Shown: positions 7,623-15,237, counted from the stretch's first letter. The stretch is DNA of 28,136 nucleotides from CALAEC01 sp050692915 (GCA_050692915.1 JBOGVU010000029.1:1-28136), one strand, 5' to 3'. The notes: generated from the sequence alone by a model not told the origin. Made by a program: numbers and translations.

Positions 7623-8405
7623 ATGATCGCCACGGACCTGCTGGGGAAGCTTCGGGCCGACCCCACGAGCACCGGGCTGTTCCTCGATTTCGACGGGACC
7701 CTGGCCGAGATCGTCCCGGACCCGAAGCATGCCCGGCCGGTCGAGGGCGCCGTCGAGGTCCTGTTCTCGCTGGCCTCGAGGTTCGCGGTGGTCGCGGTGG
7801 TGTCGGGCCGACGGGCGGTGGGCCTGGCCGAGCGGCTCGGCCGGCCCGCGGACATCCGGTGCTTCGGCCTGTACGGGCTGGAGGATCTCGACGGGCCGCT
7901 CGACCCACAGGCCACCCGAGCCCTGGAGACCATGGGCCGGCTCCTCCCCGAGCTGGAGCGGGTGGCCTCTGCGGTCCCCGGCGCCCGGGTCGAGCCCAAG
8001 GGCTTCCACGCCTCGATCCACTACCGGGCCGCGCGGGAGCCCCAGACCGCCAGGGAGACCCTGCTCCGGTCCCTGGCCCCGGCCATCGCCGGGACCGGGA
8101 TGCGGCTGCTCGAGGGCAAGCGGGTGATCGAGGTGGCGCCCGAGCGTGGGCCGTCCAAAGGAGACGTGGTCCGCCGGATCGTGGCAGAAGAAGGGCTGCG
8201 GGGAGTCCTGTACGCGGGCGACGACCTCCCCGACCTGGAGGCGTTCGCCGCGGTGGAGGAGCTCAGGCGGTCCGGCCTCGTGGGGATCCGGATCGCGGTC
8301 CGGTCGGCCGGCGCTCCCGAAGAGGTCCTGGGGGCCGCCGACCTGGTCGTGGACCGCCCGAGCGCGCTGGTGGAGCTCCTGCGCGGCCTGCTCAGCCCGC
8401 AGTGA
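7623..8405 (+). CDS. otsB: Trehalose-6-phosphate phosphatase
   Basis: A 260-aa HAD-superfamily phosphatase of the trehalose-phosphatase family, close to the usual length. Motif I is LDFDGTL (nucleophile Asp22, acid/base Asp24), motif II is VVSGR, the basic motif lies in 'RVIEVAPERGPSKGD' and motif IV is GDDLPD. The cap region carries 'VEPKGFHASIHYR', typical of OtsB. It would dephosphorylate trehalose 6-phosphate made by the product of the convergent otsA-like gene, whose 3' end overlaps this one by 14 nt. ATG at 7623 is preceded by TAGGGT at 8 nt and by no Shine-Dalgarno, which suggests a leaderless transcript. If the neighbouring synthase makes another sugar phosphate, the substrate would change with it. 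Confidence 0.88.
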   Translation: MIATDLLGKLRADPTSTGLFLDFDGTLAEIVPDPKHARPVEGAVEVLFSLASRFAVVAVVSGRRAVGLAERLGRPADIRCFGLYGLEDLDGPLDPQATRALETMGRLLPELERVASAVPGARVEPKGFHASIHYRAAREPQTARETLLRSLAPAIAGTGMRLLEGKRVIEVAPERGPSKGDVVRRIVAEEGLRGVLYAGDDLPDLEAFAAVEELRRSGLVGIRIAVRSAGAPEEVLGAADLVVDRPSALVELLRGLLSPQ

Positions 8406-9843
8406 TCCGCTCGAGGTCCCGGAGCTGGCGCCCGGCCCACTGCGCCGGCGTCCGCGAGGCCGCGGCCCGCCGCAGGATCGCCGCCCGGGTCGCCCGCTCC
8501 TCCGCCGGCATCTCCAGGGCCTCGGCGATGGCCTCGGCCGTGCCGGCCACGTCGACGGGGTCCACGCCGATGGCGGCTCGGCCCATCTCGGCGTGGGCGC
8601 CGGCGGTCCGGGAGAGGATCAGGACCCCTCGCGAACGGTTGAGGAGCGGACCCTCCTTGGCCACGAGGTTCATCCCGTCGAAGACGGGGTTCACCAGGAG
8701 GGCGTCGTACAGCCCGTAGGCGGCCAGGACCCCATCGAAATCGTCGTCCATGTGGATCTCGACCGGGTTCCATTCGGCCGTGCCCATCTCCTCGTTGATC
8801 CGGTCGGCCTCCCGGCGGCAGTCGTCCGTGTACACGCGGTACTCGGCCACTGCCCGGCGGGACGGCTGGAGCAGCGCCATGAACACCACCCGTTCCCTCC
8901 AGTCCGGCCGGGCCCGGAGGAACGCCTCGTAGGCCTGGAACCCTCGCAGGATGTTCTTCGACAGCTCCGCCCGGTCCACCCGGAGGAGGAGCGCCCGGTC
9001 CCCCCGCCGGGCGTGGAGGGCCCGGCGGCGGCGGCGGGCTGAGGGGGCGGCGGCGGCCGCACGGAGCTGGGCGGCGTCGATGGCGATCGGGTACACCCCA
9101 ACCCGCACCAGCCGGCCCTGCCACCGGACGGCCCGGCGGCGCCACAGGACGTCGGCTCCCTCCAGCACGCGGCATGCTCCCAGGAAGTTGTCGGCCCATC
9201 GCTCGGTGTGGAAGCCGAGGAGGTCCGCGCCGAGCAGGCCGGTGAGGAGCTCCTCCCGGATCTCCCGGGGGAGCAGCCGGAGGTAGTCGGCCGCGGCGAA
9301 CGGCACGTGGTGGAAGTGGGCGATCCGCACGTCCGGCGCCCGCTCCCGCAGCATCGAGGGCACCAGCGACAGGTGGTAGTCCTGCACCAGCGCGTCGGCG
9401 TCACGGCCGCCGGCCTCCTCGGCCAGGGCCTCGGCGAACGCCACGTTCACCTCGCGGAAGGCCTCCCAGGACGCCCTGTCGTCCTGCGTCAGGCTCGGCA
9501 CCCGCGGGAGGTCCCACAGGTAGTGATGGAGGAACCACAGGAGGCGGTTGCTGACCTGGTTGTAGAAGCGATCGTAGGTGGCCTCCTCGAAGGGCAGGAG
9601 GCGCAGGAGGTACCTGGCGTCGTCGATGCTGACCTCGAGGCGTCCGTCCCGCCCTTCCGAGGCCCTCCGGCGGTCCGCCTCGTCCATCGCGGAAGCCACC
9701 CACAGGCCGCCGGTCTCCTGCACCACCGGCGCCAGCGCCGACACGAGCCCGCCGGGTCCTCGACGGGCCACCAGGGCGCCGTTCTCGACGGCGAAGCTCA
9801 CCGGACCCCGGTTCGAGGCCACCAGGATCCTGCGGTCGGTCAC
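8392..9843 (-). CDS. otsA: GT20 trehalose-6-phosphate synthase-like glycosyltransferase
   Basis: A 483-aa GT20-family enzyme. Visible family landmarks are SNRGPV at the N-terminus, the nucleotide-sugar loop RRGPGGLVSAL, VQDYHLSLVP, FHHVPF in place of the usual LHIPFP, LLGFHTERWADNFL, GVYPIAID, and the donor-site DGMNLVAKE. The usual phosphate-binding 'DRLDYTKG' is replaced by DRAELSKN, a variant I associate with a separate actinobacterial branch annotated as trehalose-6-phosphate synthase. Expected reaction: NDP-glucose plus glucose 6-phosphate gives trehalose 6-phosphate; another acceptor is possible because of the motif changes. GTG at 9843 overlaps the treT stop as GTGA, so translation is coupled to treT. 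Its 3' end overlaps otsB by 14 nt on the other strand. Confidence 0.83.
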   Translation of the reverse strand: MTDRRILVASNRGPVSFAVENGALVARRGPGGLVSALAPVVQETGGLWVASAMDEADRRRASEGRDGRLEVSIDDARYLLRLLPFEEATYDRFYNQVSNRLLWFLHHYLWDLPRVPSLTQDDRASWEAFREVNVAFAEALAEEAGGRDADALVQDYHLSLVPSMLRERAPDVRIAHFHHVPFAAADYLRLLPREIREELLTGLLGADLLGFHTERWADNFLGACRVLEGADVLWRRRAVRWQGRLVRVGVYPIAIDAAQLRAAAAAPSARRRRRALHARRGDRALLLRVDRAELSKNILRGFQAYEAFLRARPDWRERVVFMALLQPSRRAVAEYRVYTDDCRREADRINEEMGTAEWNPVEIHMDDDFDGVLAAYGLYDALLVNPVFDGMNLVAKEGPLLNRSRGVLILSRTAGAHAEMGRAAIGVDPVDVAGTAEAIAEALEMPAEERATRAAILRRAAASRTPAQWAGRQLRDLERITAG

Positions 9844-11078
9844 AGGGACGCGAGCAGCGTGAGGTAGTCGGTGAGCTCCCGGAGGGTGAGGAACCGGTCT
9901 CGGACCCGAGCCCGACCGGCCCGCCCCATCTCCTCCCGGCGCTTCGGGTCGCGCAGCAGCTCGACCAGGCGGCTGGCGCACCCCTCCGGCGAGTCGACGA
10001 GGTATCCGGAGACCCCATCCTCGATCTGCAGGCGGATCCCGCCGACGTTGCCGCCGATCACCGGCCGCTCCTTCCACATCCCCTCGGCCACGGTCAGGCC
10101 GAACCCCTCCCGGATCGACTTCTGGACCACGACGTCCGACGCTCGCTGGAACGCGTTCACCACGAACGGGCCGACGTCCTGGAAGTTCGTGAGGATGTGG
10201 ATGTCCGGGTCGTCGCCGCGGTGCTCCTGGGCCAGCTCCAGGAAGTGCCACGCCTCCGGGTCGTCCTCGGCCATCGAGCCCACCAGGATCAGCTGCGCCT
10301 CGGGGACCTCCTCCTCGGCCTGGCGGAAGGCGTCGATCACCCCGACGGGGTCCTTCCATGGATCGAACCTCGACACCTGGGTGACCAGGGGTCGCTCCGG
10401 GTCGATGTTGTAGGCCGCCAGGATCTCGCGGACGGCTTCGGGATCCAGGTGCGTGTTCTTCGGCGACAGGGGGTCGATCGACGGCGGGATGATGGACACG
10501 CGCGAGGCCACGCCGGGCTTCGCGAAGTCCTCCAGGGTGAACACCGCCGCGTCGTACCGGGCCACGTGCACGGCGTAGAACGACCACACCTGCTCCATCG
10601 GCTGCGACAGGTCGATGTGGCACCGCCACACCCACCGCCCCCTCCGGCGCCCCATCTCCTCGAGGAACGTCAGCAGGGCCACCGGCTGAGGGTCGTGAAC
10701 GAACACGAAGTCGGCGTCGGGCTCGAACCGCTCAGCGTTCGACCGGACCCGTTCGAGGTACGTGTTCTCGAAGGCGTCCGTCCACGGCACCGGCATGCCC
10801 TGGAGGGCGTTGTGCACGAGCTTCGTCACCGTGAAGAACTCATCCGAGCCCTCCAGCAGCTGCCAGTCGGCGTCGATGCCCAGGTCCTGGAGCAGCGCGA
10901 CATGCGAGTACAGCAGCTCGGAGACGCCGCCCCCGAAGCTCGTGCTGCTGATCTGCACGAGACGGCTCCCCTTGAGCGGGGCGGCCGCCTCGCGGAGCCG
11001 CTCGACGGCTTCCTCGCCCGCCGACTCCCGGAAGTCCTCGAGCCGTCGCTGATCGGGGATGGGGATGCTGCGAAGCAC
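9840..11078 (-). CDS. treT: GT4 trehalose synthase (TreT-like glycosyltransferring synthase)
   Basis: A 412-aa GT-B enzyme. The N-terminal domain has SSTSFGGGVSELLYSHVALL followed by 'LGIDADWQLLEG' and FVHDPQPVALL; the C-terminal domain has TQVSRFDPWKDPVGVIDAF and the GT4 nucleotide-sugar motif EGFGLTVAEGMW with its two Glu residues, then RPVIGGNVGGI. This layout matches TreT, which joins NDP-glucose and free glucose into trehalose (reversibly), and related GT4 trehalose phosphorylases/synthases. It would give a second, phosphate-free route to trehalose beside OtsA/OtsB. It is first in a two-gene operon with the otsA-like gene (GTGA overlap). GTG at 11078 lies 7 nt after TAGACT with no Shine-Dalgarno, so the mRNA is probably leaderless. 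Direction in the cell, synthesis or breakdown, is not visible. Confidence 0.85.
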   Translation of the reverse strand: MLRSIPIPDQRRLEDFRESAGEEAVERLREAAAPLKGSRLVQISSTSFGGGVSELLYSHVALLQDLGIDADWQLLEGSDEFFTVTKLVHNALQGMPVPWTDAFENTYLERVRSNAERFEPDADFVFVHDPQPVALLTFLEEMGRRRGRWVWRCHIDLSQPMEQVWSFYAVHVARYDAAVFTLEDFAKPGVASRVSIIPPSIDPLSPKNTHLDPEAVREILAAYNIDPERPLVTQVSRFDPWKDPVGVIDAFRQAEEEVPEAQLILVGSMAEDDPEAWHFLELAQEHRGDDPDIHILTNFQDVGPFVVNAFQRASDVVVQKSIREGFGLTVAEGMWKERPVIGGNVGGIRLQIEDGVSGYLVDSPEGCASRLVELLRDPKRREEMGRAGRARVRDRFLTLRELTDYLTLLASL

Positions 11079-11085
11079 GGACGTC

Positions 11086-11142
11086 AGTCTAGCGAGCCAC
11101 GGAACCGGTGACGGACCTCGGGCCGAAGGGGGACGCTATGAT
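11086..11142. promoter_or_regulatory. Divergent -10 elements between treT and the AI-2E family gene
   Basis: The 76-nt gap holds TAGACT on the minus strand (11091 to 11086, 7 nt before the treT GTG) and TATGAT on the plus strand (11137-11142, 12 nt before GTG 11155). Neither gene has a ribosome site. No convincing -35 hexamer is seen for either. Confidence 0.5.
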
Positions 11143-11154
11143 GGCGCCGCAGCC

Positions 11155-12474
11155 GTGGACGAAGACCGCAATCGGGTGCTCGGCACGCCGTTCGTGATCC
11201 GTTCGGCCCGGTGGGGCATCGTGGCGTGGGCGGCGATCGGCGTGCTCGTCCTCGGCTACTTCTTCTTCCGCTACGTCGTCTATCCGGTCCGGATCATCCT
11301 CCCGCCGCTCGTGGTGGCCATGATCGGCGTGTACCTGCTGAACCCCATCGTGTCGGGGCTCGAGCGGCGAGGGATCCCGCGGATCTGGGGAGCGCTCCTG
11401 ACCTACCTCGTGGGCGTGGCCATCCTGGGGACGGCGCTCACGTTCACGATCCCCGTCGTGGCCGACCAGGTCACCGCGTTCGCCGAGTCCGCCCCCGCGC
11501 TGATCGACCGGGTCACCGAGAGCTTCGGCGACCTCGCCGCCGGGTTCGGCATCGAGGTGCAGGACGCCGGAGGGGGCGGGGAGTCGGTGGTCGACTTCTT
11601 CGGCCGGCTCCTGTCGTTCACCCGTGGGCTCCTCGACCTGGCCATCATCTTTGTGGTCGGCCCGATCATCGGGTTCTACCTCCTGGTGGACATGCCCAAG
11701 ATCCGGCGAGGGCTGAAGGCGATGATCCCGTCACGCCGGCGGGCCGAGGCGGAATCGATCCTTGAGAAGGTCGGGCGGGCCATCGGCGGGTTCATCCGCG
11801 GTCAGCTGCTTGTATCCCTGTTCGTGGGGGTCGCCTCGGCCATCGGCCTGTGGATCGTGGGCCTGCCGTTCTGGGCGGTGGTCGGGCTCGTGGCCGGGCT
11901 CTTCAACTTGATCCCGCTGATCGGCCCGTTCATCGGGGGGATCGTGGCCGCGGTGATCGCGTTCACCACCACCGGGGCCGCGGACGAAGGGCTCCTCAAC
12001 CTTCAACCGGGCTGGCCGCTCGCGGTCGGCTCGGCTGTGGCACTCCTGATCGTTCAGCAGATCGACAACCACATCATGAGCCCGAACATCGTGGCCCGGA
12101 CCGTGCGGCTCCATCCCGTCACGGTGATGCTCGGGCTGCTCGCCGGCGGCACCCTCCTGGGGCTGTGGGGGATGCTCCTGGCCGTGCCCGTTCTCGCGTC
12201 GGCGAAGATCCTCCTCCTCCACGCCTGGGACACCCGGATGCAGTGGCCACCGCCGACGAGCGCCGCGGCCGCGGCTGCCGCGGCGGCCGCGGCGGTCCCC
12301 GGGCCCGCCGACGACCCGCCCGATGTCCCACCACCGAGCGACCGGCTCCGACGGGCGAAAGCACCGGCGCGGGAGACCGAGCGCCGGGGATCGTGGTGGT
12401 CCGGGGCGATCAGGAGCCTGTTCCGTCCGCGCCGGCCCCGACCGGAGCCCGAGCGCACCTCCCCGCCGACGTAG
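11155..12474 (+). CDS. AI-2E family (PerM/YdiK-type, UPF0118) membrane transporter
   Basis: A 439-aa polytopic protein with the AI-2E pattern: two N-terminal helices (about 18-60), one near 80-105, a soluble helical segment (about 106-165), a helix near 165-190, an amphipathic segment 'RAIGGFIRGQLLVSLFVGV', and paired helices with 'LFNLIPLIGPFIGGIVAAVI', then 'QQIDNHIMSPNIVARTVRLH' and LLGLWGMLLAVPVLA. The signatures are strong. Family members have been linked to AI-2 export and to sodium/proton antiport; here the flanking trehalose and glucosylglycerate genes suggest an osmotic role, which is inference. After about residue 365 there is an unusual cytoplasmic tail with a run of 11 Ala, then a Pro-, Arg- and Ser-rich stretch. 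GTG at 11155 is the only sensible in-frame start. Its TAG stop abuts the gpgP stop as TAGCTA. Confidence 0.85.
   Translation: MDEDRNRVLGTPFVIRSARWGIVAWAAIGVLVLGYFFFRYVVYPVRIILPPLVVAMIGVYLLNPIVSGLERRGIPRIWGALLTYLVGVAILGTALTFTIPVVADQVTAFAESAPALIDRVTESFGDLAAGFGIEVQDAGGGGESVVDFFGRLLSFTRGLLDLAIIFVVGPIIGFYLLVDMPKIRRGLKAMIPSRRRAEAESILEKVGRAIGGFIRGQLLVSLFVGVASAIGLWIVGLPFWAVVGLVAGLFNLIPLIGPFIGGIVAAVIAFTTTGAADEGLLNLQPGWPLAVGSAVALLIVQQIDNHIMSPNIVARTVRLHPVTVMLGLLAGGTLLGLWGMLLAVPVLASAKILLLHAWDTRMQWPPPTSAAAAAAAAAAAVPGPADDPPDVPPPSDRLRRAKAPARETERRGSWWSGAIRSLFRPRRPRPEPERTSPPT
12259..12297 (+). repeat. GCN-codon (poly-alanine) tract in the AI-2E gene
   Basis: Eleven Ala codons in a row (GCC, GCG and GCT mixed, with repeated GCGGCCGC units) encode a poly-Ala run at the start of the cytoplasmic tail. 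Codon mixing argues against a pure slippage repeat, but the tract is a plausible length-variable site. Confidence 0.7.
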
Positions 12475-13284
12475 CTACGCCAGCAAGCCGCGGACCGCCT
12501 CGGCGAACCCCTCACCGTGGCTGGCCTCGGTGACCACCACGTTGTGGGGGAGGTCCGAGGGCGAGGAACCCGCCACCAGGAACACCACGGCCACGTGCGG
12601 CGCCAGGACCAGGTCCGAGGCCGAGTCGCCGATCGCCGCCGCCTCGCCGGGAGGGATCCCCCGGTCGGCCAGGTCGGCCGCTACCGCGGTGGCCTTCGAC
12701 ACCCCCAGGGGGAGCAGGTTGTACACGTGGACCTCGTCCACCTCGAGGCCGGGGAACGAACGGGGCAGGATCCCGTTGTCGTGGAGCCGGATCCAGCCGT
12801 AGCCGGCGCCGTCCAGGCGGCGGTGGACCTCGTCGAGCGCGACGTGGCCCCGGAGGAGCATCGAGACCTTCCGTCCGTCGTGGGCCCAGGGGGCGTGGGG
12901 CTCCAGAACCCCGGCGAAGGTCTCCAGGAGGAACCCGGCCGCGCCGCTCCGGAGCATGGCCTGGTGCGGTGTCCCTCGACCCAGGTAGGCCCCGTGGTCG
13001 CGGACCACGAGCTCCCCACGAGCCCGGATCCCACCCAGCTCGGCGATGTAGCCGTCCGCGCCGAGGAGGCGAGCGGCTTCTTTCACCCGGACCTCGGCCC
13101 GGCCTGACACCGGCACCAGAGCCACCCCGGCCCGGTGAAGCGCCGCCACGGCCTCGGCCGGACGCCCGGTGATGCCGCCGCCCGGAGAGGCGAACAGGGA
13201 TCCGCCGGGGCCGAGCAGGGTGCCGTCGAGGTCCGTGTACACGACCCGGGGCCGAGGCCCCGACCCGGTTCCCGGCTCGCTCAC
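12475..13284 (-). CDS. gpgP: HAD-IIB phosphatase, probable glucosyl-3-phosphoglycerate (or mannosyl-) phosphatase
   Basis: A 269-aa HAD-superfamily protein of the Cof/MPGP type. Motif I is YTDLDGTLL (Asp18, Asp20), motif II VPVSGR, the lysine motif lies in 'LPLGVSKATAV', and motif IV is GDSASDLVLAP. The cap region contains 'YIAELGGIRARGELVVRD', typical of mannosyl-/glucosyl-3-phosphoglycerate phosphatases. It would remove phosphate from the product of GpgS to give glucosylglycerate. It overlaps gpgS by the tetranucleotide GTGA (13281-13284), so translation is coupled and stoichiometry kept. The TAG stop abuts the stop of the AI-2E gene with no space between. Whether the sugar is glucose or mannose rests on the synthase upstream. 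Confidence 0.82.
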   Translation of the reverse strand: MSEPGTGSGPRPRVVYTDLDGTLLGPGGSLFASPGGGITGRPAEAVAALHRAGVALVPVSGRAEVRVKEAARLLGADGYIAELGGIRARGELVVRDHGAYLGRGTPHQAMLRSGAAGFLLETFAGVLEPHAPWAHDGRKVSMLLRGHVALDEVHRRLDGAGYGWIRLHDNGILPRSFPGLEVDEVHVYNLLPLGVSKATAVAADLADRGIPPGEAAAIGDSASDLVLAPHVAVVFLVAGSSPSDLPHNVVVTEASHGEGFAEAVRGLLA

Positions 13285-14234
13285 CGGGCGGCGCCGTAGC
13301 CGGCCACGGTCACCGCCGGTGGACGCTCGTGGATGGCGATCGGCGTGGACACGATCCGGTAGTCGTCCTCGTCGCGCTCGAACTGGTACATGCCGAGGGC
13401 GGCGGAGGCTCGCAGCCGCTCCTCCGCGCCCAGCCGGGAGAGGGCCGCCCGGAGGACGGCGAAGGCCATCCGGGAGAGCTCCCCGATGGGCCGGTTGCGG
13501 TGCACCCGCTCTTCAAGGTCGATCTGCGCCATGGCCTCGGTCCCGAACCGGGCGGCCACGTCGATCAGCAGGCCCATCTCCACGGCGTAGCCGGTGAGGA
13601 ACGGGACCTGCTCGAGCACCGATCGCCGCCCCGCGTACTCGCCGGCCAGCGGCTGGATCAGGCCCGCCAGGTGGGGCCAGAACATGTTGATCAGGGGCCG
13701 GGCCACGAGCTCGGTGACGCGGCCACCCTCCAGTGAGCTGCCCTGGCCGTCCTCGATCGGCCGACGGTAGAAGCTCTTCACGTAGCCGACTGCCGGGTCG
13801 GTCAGGATGGGTCCCAAGGGGCCGGACACGAAACGCGGATCGAAGTTCCGGATGTCAGCGTCCAGCCACAGGATCACATCGCCCCGGAGGACGAACAGGC
13901 TCTTCCAGAGCGCCTCCCCCTTGCCGGCCATCGGCTCGAGGCGGGGGAGCACGTCGTGGTCCTGGAAGACCGTGGCCCCGGAGGCCTCGGCCTCGGCGGC
14001 GGTCCGGTCCGACGAGCTCGAGTCCATGACCGCGAGCTCGTCGACGAGGGGGACGCGCTCCATGAGCTCGGTCCTGATCGACCGGACGATGGCGCCGACC
14101 GTGGACTCCTCGTTCAGCGTGGGGATGCAGACCGAGACCGTCAGTCCCCGCTTCGCCTCGACGAGCGCGGTGGGGTCGAACCGCCGGTGATGGAACGTCC
14201 TTCGGGCGAACCAGTCCGTAGGGGCCGGGTGCAC
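13281..14234 (-). CDS. gpgS: Glucosyl-3-phosphoglycerate synthase (GT81)
   Basis: A 317-aa GT-A enzyme close to the length of actinobacterial GpgS. Landmarks are TVSVCIPTLNEESTVGAIV, 'AVMDSSSSDRTAAEA', GKGEALWKS, the metal-binding WLDADIRNFDP, 'YVKSFYRRP', LIQPLAGEYAGRR and TGYAVEMGLLIDV. The family transfers glucose (in a few relatives such as the Rubrobacter enzyme also mannose) from an NDP-sugar to 3-phosphoglycerate, the first step to glucosylglycerate or to methylglucose lipopolysaccharide in mycobacteria. Its phosphatase partner follows at once, so a compatible-solute product is the simpler reading. GTG at 14234 has no Shine-Dalgarno; TATCAT lies 9 nt upstream. Confidence 0.9.
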   Translation of the reverse strand: MHPAPTDWFARRTFHHRRFDPTALVEAKRGLTVSVCIPTLNEESTVGAIVRSIRTELMERVPLVDELAVMDSSSSDRTAAEAEASGATVFQDHDVLPRLEPMAGKGEALWKSLFVLRGDVILWLDADIRNFDPRFVSGPLGPILTDPAVGYVKSFYRRPIEDGQGSSLEGGRVTELVARPLINMFWPHLAGLIQPLAGEYAGRRSVLEQVPFLTGYAVEMGLLIDVAARFGTEAMAQIDLEERVHRNRPIGELSRMAFAVLRAALSRLGAEERLRASAALGMYQFERDEDDYRIVSTPIAIHERPPAVTVAGYGAAR

Positions 14235-14243
14235 GGCGCGGGG

Positions 14244-14249
14244 ATGATA
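14244..14249 (-). promoter_or_regulatory. -10 element (TATCAT) for gpgS-gpgP
   Basis: TATCAT on the minus strand ends 9 nt before the gpgS GTG and lies in the 25-nt gap after the thioredoxin gene. Any -35 would fall inside the end of that gene. Spacing suggests a leader of only a few bases. Confidence 0.45.
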
Positions 14250-14259
14250 CTTCGAGCGT

Positions 14260-14652
14260 TCAGGCGGACGCGCGGCCCGGACCCCGGCCTGCCGCGTCCG
14301 TCAGCTCCCCCTGGTCGGGGACCTCGGTCCAGACGCGAAGGACCCGGCCACCCCGGCCCGTGACGGCGATGGTCGGAACGGTGCGGATGCCGAACCGCCG
14401 GGCCACGTCGGGGCGGTCCCCCACGTCGATCTGGCGGAAGGCCACGCCGCTCCGGTCCGCCGCCGCCTCGAGGTAGGGGACGGCGGCCCGGCACGGCCCG
14501 CAGGCGTGGGTGGCGAACTGCACGATGGCCGGCTCCCGGATCCCCACCCCGCCGAGGTGGGCCCGGGCCAAGCGCCGGGGCGGCCGGCGCCACAGGAGCC
14601 AGGCTCCGTACACGCCGAGGAGCACCGAGGCGGCCACGGCGAGGCGGATCAT
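14260..14652 (-). CDS. Membrane-anchored thioredoxin-like protein
   Basis: A 130-aa protein with one N-terminal membrane helix (about residues 3-21) followed by RRPPRRLAR, so by the positive-inside rule the thioredoxin fold should face the cytoplasm. The domain has the active site ACGPCR (Cys51, Cys54) and the cis-proline loop TVPT (Pro93). It is smaller than secreted TlpA/ResA-type proteins and closer to a plain thioredoxin with an anchor. It would reduce or relay electrons to disulfides at the inner membrane face. The start ATG overlaps the stop of the DUF4395 gene (ATGA, 14649-14652), so the two are coupled. The partner is most likely the DUF4395 protein, which has its own CxxC. Substrate unknown. 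Confidence 0.82.
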   Translation of the reverse strand: MIRLAVAASVLLGVYGAWLLWRRPPRRLARAHLGGVGIREPAIVQFATHACGPCRAAVPYLEAAADRSGVAFRQIDVGDRPDVARRFGIRTVPTIAVTGRGGRVLRVWTEVPDQGELTDAAGRGPGRASA

Positions 14653-15128
14653 CCCGGCGCCCGCTCGACTGGACGGACCAGCCGGCCCCGGACCCGACCG
14701 CCGGTGGCGATCCGCCGGGCCCACACGTAGAGCTCGCAGCCAACGCACAGCCCGGTCACCGCGGCCAGCAGGGCCAGGGCCGCGACCAGCAGCCCCAGCG
14801 CCCAGGCCACCCAGTCCAGGTCGAACCCGTACCGGGCCACGGTGGCCAGGGAGAGGACCACGAACCCGACCATGTTGGCGAAGCGAGGGGGAGCGGCCTC
14901 CTCGAGCTCCCGGGGCGGCCCCACGGCCCCGGTCCGACGGAGGGCCCCGAACAGCCAGGCGTACGGGTTCGCCCGAGGCCCGAGCAGAGACGCGGCCGCC
15001 AGGATCAGGGCCAGGGCGGGGAGCACCGCCGGCACGTCGAGGAGGAACCCCACGAGGGCGGCCGCCCCGGTGATCCCCTGACCCAGGCGGGGTTGGCGGG
15101 GATCGACCATGGTCACGGGCTGGGCCAT
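14649..15128 (-). CDS. DUF4395 membrane protein with CxxC
   Basis: A 159-aa membrane protein with about four helices (residues 17-32, 34-50, 85-100, 104-127) and the DUF4395 end motif GLCVGCELY (Cys128, Cys131) at the border of the last helix. The vicinal cysteine pair beside a coupled thioredoxin suggests thiol exchange across or at the membrane, in the style of CcdA/DsbD-type relays; that role is inference. ATG at 15128 was chosen because GAGGAGG lies just upstream, although the frame is open further back. It is transcribed divergently from the Rrf2 regulator gene, and its -10 and spacer lie inside an imperfect dyad (15151-15178), so Rrf2 control is likely. Confidence 0.83.
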   Translation of the reverse strand: MAQPVTMVDPRQPRLGQGITGAAALVGFLLDVPAVLPALALILAAASLLGPRANPYAWLFGALRRTGAVGPPRELEEAAPPRFANMVGFVVLSLATVARYGFDLDWVAWALGLLVAALALLAAVTGLCVGCELYVWARRIATGGRVRGRLVRPVERAPG

Positions 15129-15150
15129 GCATCCTCCTCGAAAGCGTGCC

Positions 15151-15178
15151 GGAAATCCTACCCTTCGGGTATGATTCC
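15151..15178. promoter_or_regulatory. Imperfect dyad, candidate Rrf2 operator
   Basis: The arms GGAAATCCTACCC and GGGTATGATTCC around a TTC centre form an imperfect inverted repeat, with an exact TACCC/GGGTA core and GGAA/TTCC ends. It covers the -10 and the whole spacer of the DUF4395 promoter and lies just upstream of the Rrf2 gene's -35. This is the expected place for a repressor of the minus-strand operon. Confidence 0.6.
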
Positions 15179-15184
15179 TGGCAA
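15155..15184 (-). promoter_or_regulatory. Promoter for DUF4395-thioredoxin (TTGCCA-N18-TAGGAT)
   Basis: On the minus strand TTGCCA (15184 to 15179) and TAGGAT (15160 to 15155) are 18 nt apart. The AGGAGG ribosome site and ATG follow about 17-27 nt downstream. The dyad at 15151-15178 covers it. Confidence 0.6.
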
Positions 15185-15188
15185 CCCG

Positions 15189-15218
15189 TTGACACCGGGT
15201 GAGCGGCGACCGTACGCT
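15189..15218 (+). promoter_or_regulatory. Promoter for the Rrf2 gene (TTGACA-N18-TACGCT)
   Basis: A consensus TTGACA (15189-15194) is followed 18 nt later by TACGCT (15213-15218). The -35 is only 4 nt from the -35 of the opposite promoter, so the two are back to back. GGGAAGGG at 15221-15228 precedes the ATG at 15238. Confidence 0.65.
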
Positions 15219-15237
15219 CCGGGAAGGGTCCAGGCCG

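Noticed and set aside
12260..12300. Poly-Ala region as a frameshift or assembly error
   Set aside because: The reading frame continues through it to a stop that abuts the next gene exactly, in line with the other convergent pairs.
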